Assembly: GCA_930367205.1 (NCBI GenBank)
Contig: OV884009.1
Coordinates: 119,611,454 to 119,675,453 of the forward strand
Reading direction: 5' to 3'
Length of the DNA: 64,000 nt
DNA from: Acanthosoma haemorrhoidale
Lineage: Eukaryota; Arthropoda; Insecta; Hemiptera; Acanthosomatidae
Shown here: in pieces, positions 10,884 through 25,300 of the stretch
How positions within the stretch are numbered: position 1 is the stretch's first letter
Layout of the letters: the number at the start of each line of letters is the position of its first letter
Program-made: the position numbers and the translations under genes
The notes under the pieces: model-generated
Database searches by the model: none
The model's input: only the letters and a program-made list of their open reading frames with translations
Told to the model about the DNA's origin: nothing

Positions 10884-11874
10884 ACGAAAAAGGATGATTT
10901 TTATTGCAACACTATAACGGTGGTTGTTATTATCATCAAGGTATGCAACAAGGTCAGTCCGTTTCGTTACACCCCTGAATAGGGAAGATCGGCCATAACT
11001 TACCTCAATGGTCACCTACCCCCTCATACCTCGCCACTATTTAACAATTGCTTATTGACCAATAAGGCAGGTTGTGATTGTATCACTATAAAGGTTGTTG
11101 TTATTATCATCAAGGTATGCAAAAAGGTCAGTCCGTTTCGTAACACCCCCTGAATAGCGAAGATCGGCCATGACTTACCTTAAAGTTCCCCCCCCCCCAT
11201 ACCTCGCCACTATTTAACAATTTCTTATTGACCAATAAGGGAGATTGTTATTGTATCACTATAAAGGTTGTTGTTATTATCATCAAGGTATGCAACAAGG
11301 TCAGTCCGTTTCGTAACACCCCTGAATAGCGAAGATCGGCCATAACTTATCTCAATGGTCCCCCCTCCCATGCCACGCCACTATTTAACAATTGCTTATT
11401 GACCAATAAGGCAGGTTGTTATTGAAACACTATAACGGTGGTTGTTATCATCATCAAGGTATGCAACAAGGTCAGTCCGTTTCGTAACACCCCCTGAATA
11501 GCGAAGATCGGCCATGACTTACCTTAAAGTTCCCCCCCCCCTGCCTCGCCACTATTTAACAATTGCTTATTGACCAATAAGGCAGGTTGTTATTGTATCA
11601 CTATAAAGGTTGTTGTTATTATCATCAAAGTATGCAACAAGGTCAGTCCGTTTCGTAACACCCCTGAATAGCGAAGATCGGCCATAACTTACCTCAATGG
11701 TCACCCCCCCCCATACCTCGCCACTATTTAACAATTGCTTATTGACCAATAAGGCAGATTGTGATTGTATCACTATAAAGGTTGTTGTTATTATCATCAA
11801 GGTATGCAAAAAGGTCAGTCCGTTTCGTAACACCCCCTGAATAGTGAAGATCGGCCATAACTTACCTCAATGGT
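10884..11874 (+). repeat. 1,378-bp block, copy 2
   Basis: It matches 9,506-10,496 at an offset of 1,378 bp, including ATAGGGAAG and the CTGCCTCGCC monomer. It diverges where copy 1 has CCCCCCTCCCCATGGCTCGCC-type sequence and this copy has a plain C11 run followed by ATGCCTCGCC. Confidence 0.87.
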
Positions 11875-12081
11875 CCCCCCCCCCCATGCCTCGCCACTAT
11901 TTAACAATTGCTTATTGACCAATAAGGCAGATTGTGATTGTATCACTATAAAGGTTGTTGTTATTATCATTAAGGTATGCAAAAAGGTCAGTCCGTTTCG
12001 TAACACCCCCTGAATAGTGAAGATCGGCCATAACTTACCTCTATAGTCCCCCCCCTATGCCTCGCCACTATTTAACAATTG

Positions 12082-12781
12082 CTTATTGACCAATAAGGCA
12101 GATTGTGATTGTAACACTATAACGGTGGTTGTTATCATCATCAAGGTATGCAACAAGGTCAGTCCGTTTCGTAACACCCCTGAATAGCGAAGATCGGCCA
12201 TAACTTACCTCAATGGTCACCTACCCCCCCATACCTCGCCACTATTTAACAATTGCTTATTGACCAATAAGGCAGATTGTGATTGTATCACTATAAAGGT
12301 TGTTGTTATTATCATCAAGGTATGCAACAAGTTCAGTCTGTTTCGTAACACCCCCTGAATAGTGAAGATCGGCCATAACATACCTCAATGGTCCCCCCCC
12401 CTCCATACCTTGCCACTATTTAACAATTGCTTATTGACCAATAAGGCAGATTGTGATTGTAACACTATAACGGTGGTTGTTATTATCATCAAGGTATGCA
12501 AAAAGGTCAGTCCGTTTCGTAACACCCCCTGAATAGTGAAGATCGGCCATAACTTACCTCAATGGTCCCCGTCTCATACCTCGCCACTATTTAACAATTG
12601 CTTATTGACCAATAACGCAGATTGTGATTGTAACACTATAACGGTTGTTGTTATTATCATCAAGGTATGCAACAAGGTCATTCTGTTTCGTAACACCCCC
12701 TGAATAGCAAAGATCGGGCATAACTTACCTCAATGGTCCCCCCCCCCTCATACCTCGCTACTATTTAACAATTGCTTATTG
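12082..12781 (+). repeat. Four-monomer cassette preceding the ACGAAAAAGG monomer
   Basis: Order: a GTTATCATCATC/CACCTACC monomer; a CAGTCTGTTTCG monomer with CATAACATACC and CTCCATACCTTGCC; a CCCCGTCTCAT monomer followed by AATAACGCAG; and a CATTCTG/AGCAAAGATCGGGC monomer. It recurs as a unit of about 700 bp at 21,238-21,935, 25,544-26,242 and 37,112-37,809, each directly followed by ACGAAAAAGG. Partial forms lie before 9,506 and 30,216. The tight linkage shows that it moves with the marker monomer during duplication. Confidence 0.85.
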
Positions 12782-14750
12782 ACGAAAAAGGATGATTTTT
12801 ATTGTAACACTATAACGGTGGTTGTTATTATCATCAAGGTATGCAACAAGGTCAGTCCGTTTCGTAACACCCCTGAATAGCGAAGATCGGCCATAACTTA
12901 CCTCAATGGTCACCTACTCCCTCCTACCTCGCCACTATTTAACAATTGCTTATTGACCAATAAGGCAGGTTGTGATTGTATCACTATAAAGGTTGTTGTT
13001 ATTATCATCAAGGTATGCAAAGAGGTCAGTCCGTTTCGTAACACACCCTGAATAGTGAAGATCGGCCATAACTTACCTCAATGGTCCCCCCCCCCCCCAT
13101 GCCTCGCCACTATTTAACAATTGCTTATTGACCAATAAGGCAGGTTGTTATTGAAACACTATAACGGTGGTTGTTATCATCATCAAGGTATGGAACAAGG
13201 TCAGTCCGTTTCGTAACACCCCCTGAATAGCGAAGATCGGCCATGACTTACCTTAAAGTTCCCCCCCCCCATACCTCGCAGCTATTTAACAATTTCTTAT
13301 TGACCAATAAGGGAGATTGTTATTGTATCACTATAAAGGTTGTTGTTATTATCATCAAGGTATGCAACAAGGTCAGTCCGTTTCGTAACACCCCTGAATA
13401 GCGAAGATCGGCCATAACATACTTCAATGGTCCCCCCCTCCATACCTTGCGACTATTTAACAATTGCTTATTAACCAATAAGGCAGATTATGATTGTAAC
13501 ACTATAACAGTGGTTGTTATTATCATCAAGGTATGCAACAAGGTCAGTCCGTTTCGTAACACCCCCTGAATAGCGAAGATCGGCCATGACTTACCTTAAT
13601 GTTCCCCCCTCCCCCATACCTCACCACTATTTAACAATTGCTTATTGACCAATAAGGGAGATTGTTATTGTATCACTATAAAGGTTGTTGTTATTATCAT
13701 CAAGGTATGCAACAAGGTCAGTCCGTTTCGTAACACCCCTGAATAGCGAAGATCGGCCATAACTTACCTCAATGGTCACCCCCCCCATACCTCGCCACTA
13801 TTTAACAATTGCTTATTGACCAATAAGGCAGATTGTGATTGTTTCACTATAAAGGTTGTTGTTATTATCATCAAGGTATGCAAAAAGGTCAGTCCGTTTC
13901 GTAACACCCCCTGAATAGTGAAGATCGGCCATAACTTACCTCAATGGTCCCCCCCCCCCCATGGCTCGCCACTATTTAACAATTGCTTATTGACCAATAA
14001 GGCAGATTGTGATTGTATCACTATAAAGGTTGTTATTATTATCATTTAGGTATGCAAAAAGGTCAGTCCGTTTCGTAATACCCCCTGAATAGTGAAGATC
14101 GGCCATAACTTACCTCTATAGTCCCCCCCCCCATGCCTCGCCACTATTTAACAATTGCTTATTGACCAATAAGGCAGATTGTGATTGTAACACTATAACG
14201 GTGGCTGTTATTATCATCAAGGTATGCAACAAGTTCAGTCCGTTTCGTAACACCCCTGAATAGCGAAGATCGGCCATAACTTACCTCAATGGTCACCTAC
14301 CCCCCCATACCTCGCCACTATTTAACAATTGCTTATTGACCAATAAGGGAGATTGTTATTGTATCACTATAAAGGTTGTTGTTATTATCATCAAGGTATG
14401 CAACAAGGTCAGTCCGTTTCGTAACACCCCCTGAATAGTGAAGATCGGCCATAACATACCTCAATGGTCCCCCCCCCTCCATACCTTGCCACTATTTAAC
14501 AATTGCTTATTGACCAATAAGGCAGATTGTGAATGTAACACTATAACGGTGGTTGTTATTATCATCAAGGTATGCAAAAAGGTCAGTCCGTTTCGTAACA
14601 CCCCCTGAATAGTGAAGATCGGCCATAACTTACCTCAATGGTCCCCCCCCCATGCCTCGCCACTATTTAACAATTGCTTATTGACCAATAAGGCAGGTTG
14701 TTATTGTATCACTATAAAGGTTGTTGTTATTATCATCAAAGTATGCAACA
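12782..14750 (+). repeat. Region II block repeated at 26,243 (offset ~13.46 kb)
   Basis: The ACGAAAAAGG monomer is followed by CACCTACTCCCTCCTACC (about 12,910), then CAAAGAGGTCAG/ACACACCCTG (about 13,019), CGCAGCTATT (about 13,278), CTTGCGACTATT (about 13,447), TTTCACTATAAAGG (about 13,839), TTATTATCATTTAGG and GGTGGCTGTT (14,200). The same series occurs from 26,243, with GGTGGCTGTT at 27,662. The first steps also recur from 30,216. Differences are few, for example GGGAG/TTATT at 14,345 against GGCAG/GTGATT in the later copy. Confidence 0.85.
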
Positions 14751-16300
14751 AGGTCAGTCCGTTTCGTAACACCCCCTGAATAGTGAAGATCGGCCATGAC
14801 TTACCTTAAAGTTCCCCCCCCCATACCTCGCAGCTATTTAACAATTTCTTATTGACCAATAAGGGAGATTGTTATTGTATCACTATAAAGGTTGTTGTTA
14901 TTATCATCAAGGTATGCAACAAGGTCAGTCCGTTTCGTAACACCCCTGAATAGCGAAGATCGGCCATAACATACTTCAATGGTCCCCCCCTCCATACCTT
15001 GCCACTATTTAACAATTGCTTATTGACCAATAAGGCAGATTGTGATTGTAACACTATAACGGTGGTTGTTATTATCATCAAGGTATGCAACAAGGTCAGT
15101 CCGTTTCGTAACACCCCCTGAATAGCGAAGATCGGCCATGACTTACCTTAATGTTCCCCCCTCCCCCATACCTCACCACTATTTAACAATTGCTTATTGA
15201 CCAATAAGGGAGATTGTTATTGTATCACTATAAAGGTTGTTGTTATTATCATCAAGGTATGCAACAAGGTCAGTCCGTTTCGTAACACCCCTGAATAGCG
15301 AAGATCGGCCATAACATACTTCAATGGTCCCCCCCTCCATACCTTGCCACTATTTAACAATTGCTTATTAACCAATAAGGCAGATTATGATTGTAACACT
15401 ATAACAGTGGTTGTTATTATCATCAAGGTATGCAACAAGGTCAGTCCGTTTCGTAACACCCCCTGAATAGCGAAGATCGGCCATGACTTACCTTAATGTT
15501 CCCCCCTCCCCCATACCTCACCACTATTTAACAATTGCTTATTGACCAATAAGGGAGATTGTTATTGTATCACTATAAAGGTTGTTGTTATTATCATCAA
15601 GGTATGCAACAAGGTCAGTCCGTTTCGTAACACCCCTGAATAGCGAAGATCGGCCATAACTTACCTCAATGGTCACCCCCCCCATACCTCGCCACTATTT
15701 AACAATTGCTTATTGACCAATAAGGCAGATTGTGATTGTTTCACTATAAAGGTTGTTGTTATTATCATCAAGGTATGCAAAAAGGTCAGTCCGTTTCGTA
15801 ACACCCCCTGAATAGTGAAGATCGGCCATAACTTACCTCAATGGTCCCCCCCCCCCATGGCTCGCCACTATTTAACAATTGCTTATTGACCAATAAGGCA
15901 GATTGTGATTGTATCACTATAAAGGTTGTTATTATTATCATTTAGGTATGCAAAAAGGTCAGTCCGTTTCGTAATACCCCCTGAATAGCGAAGATCGGCC
16001 ATAACTTATCTCAATGGTCCCCCCTCCCATGCCACGCCACTATTTAACAATTGCTTATTGACCAATAAGGCAGGTTGTTATTGAAACACTATAACGGTGG
16101 TTGTTATCATCATCAAGGTATGCAACAAGGTCAGTCCGTTTCGTAACACCCCCTGAATAGCGAAGATCGGCCATGACTTACCTTAAAGTTCCCCCCCCCC
16201 ATACCTCGCAGCTATTTAACAATTTCTTATTGACCAATAAGGGAGATTGTTATTGTATCACTATAAAGGTTGTTGTTATTATCATCAAGGTATGCAACAA
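14750..16300 (+). repeat. Mosaic of region I and region II monomers
   Basis: This stretch holds three similar CATACTTCAATGG/TTAATGTTCCCCCCTCCC monomer pairs (about 14,966, 15,317 and 16,349) and ends with monomers copied from a region I block (CTTATCTCAATGG, CATGCCACGCC at about 16,006-16,035). Near 15,976-15,988 one monomer changes type partway through. There is nothing but satellite here. Confidence 0.8.
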
Positions 16301-19300
16301 GGTCAGTCCGTTTCGTAACACCCCTGAATAGCGAAGATCGGCCATAACATACTTCAATGGTCCCCCCCTCCATACCTTGCGACTATTTAACAATTGCTTA
16401 TTAACCAATAAGGCAGATTATGATTGTAACACTATAACAGTGGTTGTTATTATCATCAAGGTATGCAACAAGGTCAGTCCGTTTCGTAACACCCCCTGAA
16501 TAGCGAAGATCGGCCATGACTTACCTTAATGTTCCCCCCTCCCCCATACCTCACCACTATTTAACAATTGCTTATTGACCAATAAGGGAGATTGTTATTG
16601 TATCACTATAAAGGTTGTTGTTATTATCATCAAGGTATGCAACAAGGTCAGTCCGTTTCGTAACACCCCTGAATAGCGAAGATCGGCCATAACTTACCTC
16701 AATGGTCACCCCCCCCCATACCTCGCCACTATTTAACAATTGCTTATTGACCAATAAGGCAGATTGTGATTGTTTCACTATAAAGGTTGTTGTTATTATC
16801 ATCAAGGTATGCAAAAAGGTCAGTCCGTTTCGTAACACCCCCTGAATAGTGAAGATCGGCCATAACTTACCTCAATGGTCCCCCCCCCCCCCCCCATGGC
16901 TCGCCACTATTTAACAATTGCTTATTGACCAATAAGGCAGATTGTGATTGTATCACTATAAAGGTTGTTATTATTATCATTTAGGTATGCAAAAAGGTCA
17001 GTCCGTTTCGTAATACCCCCTGAATAGTGAAGATCGGCCATAACTTACCTCTATAGTCCCCCCCCCCCATGCCTCGCCACTATTTAACAATTGCTTATTG
17101 ACCAATAAGGCAGATTGTGATTGTAACACTATAACGGTGGCTGTTATTATCATCAAGGTATGCAACAAGTTCAGTCCGTTTCGTAACACCCCTGAATAGC
17201 GAAGATCGGCCATAACTTACCTCAATGGTCACCTACCCCCCCCATACCTCGCCACTATTTAACAATTGCTTATTGACCAATAAGGCAGATTGTGATTGTA
17301 TCACTATAAAGGTTGTTGTTATTATCATCAAGGTATGCAACAAGTTCAGTCCGTTTCGTAACACCCCCCTGAATAGTGAAGATCGGCCATAACATACCTC
17401 AATGGTCCCCCCCCCTCCATACCTTGCCACTATTTAACAATTGCTTATTGACCAATAAGGCAGATTGTGAATGTAACACTATAACGGTGGTTGTTATTAT
17501 CATCAAGGTATGCAAAAAGGTCAGTCCGTTTCGTAACACCCCCCTGAATAGTGAAGATCGGCCATAACTTACCTCAATGGTCCCCCCCCCCATGCCTCGC
17601 CACTATTTAACAATTGCTTATTGACCAATAAGGCAGGTTGTTATTGTATCACTATAAAGGTTGTTGTTATTATCATCAAAGTATGCAACAAGGTCAGTCC
17701 GTTTCGTAACACCCCCTGAATAGCGAAGATCGGCCATGACTTACCTTAAAGTTCCCCCCCCCCCCATACCTCGCAGCTATTTAACAATTTCTTATTGACC
17801 AATAAGGGAGATTGTTATTGTATCACTATAAAGGTTGTTGTTATTATCATCAAGGTATGCAACAAGGTCAGTCCGTTTCGTAACACCCCTGAATAGCGAA
17901 GATCGGCCATAACATACTTCAATGGTCCCCCCCTCCATACCTTGCGACTATTTAACAATTGCTTATTAACCAATAAGGCAGATTATGATTGTAACACTAT
18001 AACGGTGGTTGTTATTATCATCAAGGTATGCAACAAGGTCAGTCCGTTTCGTAACACCCCCTGAATAGCGAAGATCGGCCATGACTTACCTTAATGTTCC
18101 CCCCTCCCCCATACCTCACCACTATTTAACAATTGCTTATTGACCAATAAGGGAGATTGTTATTGTATCACTATAAAGGTTGTTGTTATTATCATCAAGG
18201 TATGCAACAAGGTCAGTCCGTTTCGTAACACCCCTGAATAGCGAAGATCGGCCATAACATACTTCAATGGTCCCCCCCTCCATACCTTGCCACTATTTAA
18301 CAATTGCTTATTAACCAATAAGGCAGATTATGATTGTAACACTATAACAGTGGTTGTTATTATCATCAAGGTATGCAACAAGGTCAGTCCGTTTCGTAAC
18401 ACCCCCTGAATAGCGAAGATCGGCCATGACTTACCTTAATGTTCCCCCCCCCCCCATACCTCACCACTATTTAACAATTGCTTATTGACCAATAAGGGAG
18501 ATTGTTATTGTATCACTATAAAGGTTGTTGTTATTATCATCAAGGTATGCAACAAGGTCAGTCCGTTTCGTAACACCCCTGAATAGCGAAGATCGGCCAT
18601 GACTTACCTTAATGGTCACCCCCCCCATACCTCGCCACTATTTAACAATTGCTTATTGACCAATAAGGCAGATTGTGATTGTTTCACTATAAAGGTTGTT
18701 GTTATTATCATCAAGGTATGCAAAAAGGTCAGTCCGTTTCGTAACACCCCCTGAATAGTGAAGATCGGCCATAACTTACCTCAATGGTCCCCCCCCCCCC
18801 ATGGCTCGCCACTATTTAACAATTGCTTATTGACCAATAAGGCAGATTGTGATTGTATCACTATAAAGGTTGTTATTATTATCATTTAGGTATGCAAAAA
18901 GGTCAGTCCGTTTCGTAATACCCCCTGAATAGTGAAGATCGGCCATAACTTACCTCTATAGTCCCCCCCCCCCATGCCTCGCCACTATTTAACAATTGCT
19001 TATTGACCAATAAGGCAGATTGTGATTGTAACACTATAACGGTGGCTGTTATTATCATCAAGGTATGCAACAAGTTCAGTCCGTTTCGTAACACCCCTGA
19101 ATAGCGAAGATCGGCCATAACTTACCTCAATGGTCACCTACCCCCCCATACCTCGCCACTATTTAACAATTGCTTATTGACCAATAAGGCAGATTGTGAT
19201 TGTATCACTATAAAGGTTGTTGTTATTATCATCAAGGTATGCAACAAGTTCAGTCCGTTTCGTAACACCCCCTGAATAGTGAAGATCGGCCATAACATAC

Positions 19301-22300
19301 CTCAATGGTCCCCCCCCCCTCCATACCTTGCCACTATTTAACAATTGCTTATTGACCAATAAGGCAGATTGTGAATGTAACACTATAACGGTGGTTGTTA
19401 TTATCATCAAGGTATGCAAAAAGGTCAGTCCGTTTCGTAACACCCCCTGAATAGTGAAGATCGGCCATAACTTACCTCAATGGTCCCCCCCCCATGCCTC
19501 GCCACTATTTAACAATTGCTTATTGACCAATAAGGCAGGTTGTTATTGTATCACTATAAAGGTTGTTGTTATTATCATCAAAGTATGCAACAAGGTCAGT
19601 CCGTTTCGTAACACCCCCTGAATAGCGAAGATCGGCCATGACTTACCTTAAAGTTCCCCCCCCCATACCTCGCAGCTATTTAACAATTTCTTATTGAACA
19701 ATAAGGGAGATTGTTATTGTATCACTATAAAGGTTGTTGTTATTATCATCAAGGTATGCAACAAGGTCAGTCCGTTTCGTAACACCCCTGAATAGCGAAG
19801 ATCGGCCATAACATACTTCAATGGTCCCCCCCTCCATACCTTGCCACTATTTAACAATTGCTTATTAACCAATAAGGCAGATTATGATTGTAACACTATA
19901 ACGGTGGTTGTTATTATCATCAAGGTATGCAACAAGGTCAGTCCGTTTCGTAACACCCCCTGAATAGCGAAGATCGGCCATGACTTACCTTAATGTTCCC
20001 CCCTCCCCCATACCTCACCACTATTTAACAATTGCTTATTGACCAATAAGGGAGATTGTTATTGTATCACTATAAAGGTTGTTGTTATTATCATCAAGGT
20101 ATGCAACAAGATCAGTCCGTTTCCTAACACCCCTGAATAGCGAAGATCGGCCATGACTTACCTTAAAGTTCCCCCCCCCCCATACCTCGCCACTATTTAA
20201 CAATTTCTTATTGACCAATAAGGGAGATTGTTATTGTATCACTATAAAGGTTGTTGTTATTATCATCAAGGTATGCAACAAGGTCAGTCCGTTTCGTAAC
20301 ACCCCTGAATAGCGAAGATCGGCCATAACTTATCTCAATGGTCCCCCCTCCCATGCCACGCCACTATTTAACAATTGCTTATTGACCAATAAGGCAGGTT
20401 GTTATTGAAACACTATAACGGTGGTTGTTATCATCATCAAGGTATGCAACAAGGTCAGACCGTTTCGTAACACCCCCTGAATAGCGAAGATCGGCCATGA
20501 CTTACCTTAATGTTCCCCCCTCCCCCATACCTCACCACTATTTAACAATTGCTTATTGACCAATAAGGGAGATTGTTATTGTATCACTATAAAGGTTGTT
20601 GTTATTATCATCAAGGTATGCAACAAGATCAGTCCGTTTCCTAACACCCCTGAATAGCGAAGATCGGCCATGACTTACCTTAAAGTTCCCCCCCCATACC
20701 TCGCCACTATTTAACAATTTCTTATTGACCAATAAGGGAGATTGTTATTGTATCACTATAAAGGTTGTTGTTATTATCATCAAGGTATGCAACAAGGTCA
20801 GTCCGTTTCGTAACACCCCTGAATAGCGAAGATCGGCCATAACTTATCTCAATGGTCCCCCCTCCCATGCCACGCCACTATTTAACAATTGCTTATTGAC
20901 CAATAAGGCAGGTTGTTATTGAAACACTATAACGGTGGTTGTTATCATCATCAAGGTATGCAACAAGGTCAGTCCGTTTCGTAACACCCCCTGAATAGCG
21001 AAGATCGGCCATGACTTACCTTAAAGTTCCCCCCCCCCCTGCCTCGCCACTATTTAACAATTGCTTATTGACCAATAAGGCAGGTTGTGATTGTAACACT
21101 ATAACGGTGGTTGTTATTATCATCAAGGTATGCAACAAGTTCAGTCCGTTTCGTAACACCCCCTGAATAGTGAAGATCGGCCATAACATACCTCAATGGT
21201 CCCCCCCCTCCATACCTCGCCACTATTTAACAATTGCTTATTGACCAATAAGGCAGATTGTGATTGTAACACTATAACGGTGGTTGTTATCATCATCAAG
21301 GTATGCAACAAGGTCAGTCCGTTTCGTAACACCCCTGAATAGCGAAGATCGGCCATAACTTACCTCAATGGTCACCTACCCCCCCATACCTCGCCACTAT
21401 TTAACAATTGCTTATTGACCAATAAGGCAGATTGTGATTGTATCACTATAAAGGTTGTTGTTATTATCATCAAGGTATGCAACAAGTTCAGTCTGTTTCG
21501 TAACACCCCCTGAATAGTGAAGATCAGCCATAACATACCTCAATGGTCCCCCCCCCTCCATACCTTGCCACTATTTAACAATTGCTTATTGACCAATAAG
21601 GCAGATTGTGATTGTAACACTATAACGGTGGTTGTTATTATCATCAAGGTATGCAAAAAGGTCAGTCCGTTTCGTAACACCCCCTGAATAGTGAAGATCG
21701 GCCATAACTTACCTCAATGGTCCCCGTCTCATACCTCGCCACTATTTAACAATTGCTTATTGACCAATAACGCAGATTGTGATTGTAACACTATAACGGT
21801 TGTTGTTATTATCATCAAGGTATGCAACAAGGTCATTCTGTTTCGTAACACCCCCTGAATAGCAAAGATCGGGCATAACTTACCTCAATGGTCCCCCCCC
21901 CTCATACCTCGCTACTATTTAACAATTGCTTATTGACGAAAAAGGATGATTTTTATTGTAACACTATAACGGTGGTTGTTATTATCATCAAGGTATGCAA
22001 CAAGGTCAGTCCGTTTCGTAACACCCCTGAATAGCGAAGATCGGCCATAACTTACCTCAATGGTCACCTACCCCCCCATACCTCGCCACTATTTAACAAT
22101 TGCTTATTGACCAATAAGGCAGGTTGTGATTGTATCACTATAAAGGTTGTTGTTATTATCATCAAGGTATGCAAAGAGGTCAGTCCGTTTCGTAACACAC
22201 CCTGAATAGTGAAGATCGGCCATAACTTACCTCAATGGTCCCCCCCCCCATGCCTCGCCACTATTTAACAATTGCTTATTGACCAATAAGGCAGGTTGTT

Positions 22301-25300
22301 ATTGAAACACTATAACGGTGGTTGTTATCATCATCAAGGTATGCAACAAGGTCAGTCCGTTTCGTAACACCCCCTGAATAGCGAAGATCGGCCATGACTT
22401 ACCTTAAAGTTCCCCCCCCCCATACCTCGCAGCTATTTAACAATTTCTTATTGACCAATAAGGGAGATTGTTATTGTATCACTATAAAGGTTGTTGTTAT
22501 TATCATCAAGGTATGCAACAAGGTCAGTCCGTTTCGTAACACCCCTGAATAGCGAAGATCGGCCATAACATACTTCAATGGTCCCCCCCTCCATACCTTG
22601 CCACTATTTAACAATTGCTTATTAACCAATAAGGCAGATTATGATTGTAACACTATAACAGTGGTTGTTATTATCATCAAGGTATGCAACAAGGTCAGTC
22701 CGTTTCGTAACACCCCCTGAATAGCGAAGATCGGCCATGACTTACCTTAATGTTCCCCCCTCCCCCATACCTCACCACTATTTAACAATTGCTTATTGAC
22801 CAATAAGGGAGATTGTTATTGTATCACTATAAAGGTTGTTGTTATTATCATCAAGGTATGCAACAAGATCAGTCCGTTTCCTAACACCCCTGAATAGCGA
22901 AGATCGGCCATGACTTACCTTAAAGTTCCCCCCCCCCCATACCTCGCCACTATTTAACAATTGCTTATTGACCAATAAGGGAAATTGTTATTGTATCACT
23001 ATAAAGGTTGTTGTTATTATCATCAAGGTATGCAAAAAGGTCAGTCCGTTTCGTAACACCCCCTGAATAGCGAAGATCGGCCATAACTTACCTCAATGGT
23101 CCCCCCCCCCATGCCACGGTACTATTTAACAATTGCTTATTGACCAATAAGGCAGGTTGTTATTGAAACACTATAACGGCGGTTGTTATCATCATCAAGG
23201 TATGCAACAAGGTCAGTCCGTTTCGTAACACCCCCTGAATAGCGAAGATCGGCCATGACTTACCTTAAAGTTCCCCCCCCCCATACCTCGCCACTATTTA
23301 ACGATTGCTTATTGACCAATAAGGGAGATTGTTATTGTATAACTATAAAGGTTGTTGTTATTATCATCAAGGTATGCAACAAGGTCAGTCCGTTTCGTAA
23401 CACCCCTGAATAGCGAAGATCGGCCATAACTTACCTCAATGGTCACCCCCCCCATACCTCGCCACTATTTAACAATTGCTTATTGACCAATAAGGCAGAT
23501 TGTGATTGTTTCACTATAAAGGTTGTTGTTATTATCATCAAGGTATGCAAAAAGGTCAGTCCGTTTCGTAACACCCCCTGAATAGTGAAGATCGGCCATA
23601 ACTTACCTCAATGGTCCCCCCCCCATGGCTCGCCACTATTTAACAATTGCTTATTGACCAATAAGGCAGATTGTGATTGTATCACTATAAAGGTTGTTAT
23701 TATTATCATTTAGGTATGCAAAAAGGTCAGTCCGTTTCGTAATACCCCCTGAATAGTGAAGATCGGCCATAACTTACCTCTATAGTCCCCCCCCCCATGC
23801 CTCGCCACTATTTAACAATTGCTTATTGACCAATAAGGCAGATTGTGATTGTAACACTATAACGGTGGCTGTTATTATCATCAAGGTATGCAACAAGTTC
23901 AGTCCGTTTCGTAACACCCCTGAATAGCGAAGATCGGCCATAACTTACCTCAATGGTCACCTACCCCCCCATACCTCGCCACTATTTAACAATTGCTTAT
24001 TGGCCAATAAGGCAGATTGTGATTGTATCACTATAAAGGTTGTTGTTATTATCATCAAGGTATGCAACAAGTTCAGTCCGTTTCGTAACACCCCCTGAAT
24101 AGTGAAGATCGGCCATAACATACCTCAATGGTCCCCCCCCCCTCCATACCTTGCCACTATTTAACAATTGCTTATTGACCAATAAGGCAGATTGTGAATG
24201 TAACACTATAACGGTGGTTGTTATTATCATCAAGGTATGCAAAAAGGTCAGTCCGTTTCGTAACACCCCCTGAATAGTGAAGATCGGCCATAACTTACCT
24301 CAATGGTCCCCCCCCCATGCCTCGCCACTATTTAACAATTGCTTATTGACCAATAAGGCAGATTGTGATTGTATCACTATAAAGGTTGTTGTTATTATCA
24401 TCAAAGTATGCAACAAGGTCAGTCCGTTTCGTAACACCCCCTGAATAGCGAAGATCGGCCATGACTTACCTTAAAGTTCCCCCCCCCATACCTCGCAGCT
24501 ATTTAACAATTTCTTATTGACCAATAAGGGAGATTGTTATTGTATCACTATAAAGGTTGTTGTTATTATCATCAAGGTATGCAACAAGGTCAGTCCGTTT
24601 CGTAACACCCCTGAATAGCGAAGATCGGCCATAACATACTTCAATGGTCCCCCCCTCCATACCTTGCCACTATTTAACAATTGCTTATTAACCAATAAGG
24701 CAGATTATGATTGTAACACTATAACGGTGGTTGTTATTATCATCAAGGTATGCAACAAGGTCAGTCCGTTTCGTAACACCCCCTGAATAGCGAAGATCGG
24801 CCATGACTTACCTTAATGTTCCCCCCTCCCCCATACCTCACCACTATTTAACAATTGCTTATTGACCAATAAGGGAGATTGTTATTGTATCACTATAAAG
24901 GTTGTTGTTATTATCATCAAGGTATGCAACAAGATCAGTCCGTTTCCTAACACCCCTGAATAGCGAAGATCGGCCATGACTTACCTTAAAGTTCCCCCCC
25001 CCATACCTCGCCACTATTTAACAATTGCTTATTGACCAATAAGGGAAATTGTTATTGTATCACTATAAAGGTTGTTGTTATTATCATCAAGGTATGCAAA
25101 AAGGTCAGTCCGTTTCGTAACACCCCCTGAATAGCGAAGATCGGCCATAACTTACCTCAATGGTCCCCCCCCCCATGCCACGGTACTATTTAACAATTGC
25201 TTATTGACCAATAAGGCAGGTTGTTATTGAAACACTATAACGGCGGTTGTTATCATCATCAAGGTATGCAACAAGGTCAGTCCGTTTCGTAACACCCCCT

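Noticed and set aside
17376..17567. A plus-strand open frame of 63 codons
   Set aside because: It exists because two adjacent monomers carry C6 in CACCCCCCTG, which keeps a frame open by chance. No start context, partner gene or repetition elsewhere supports it.
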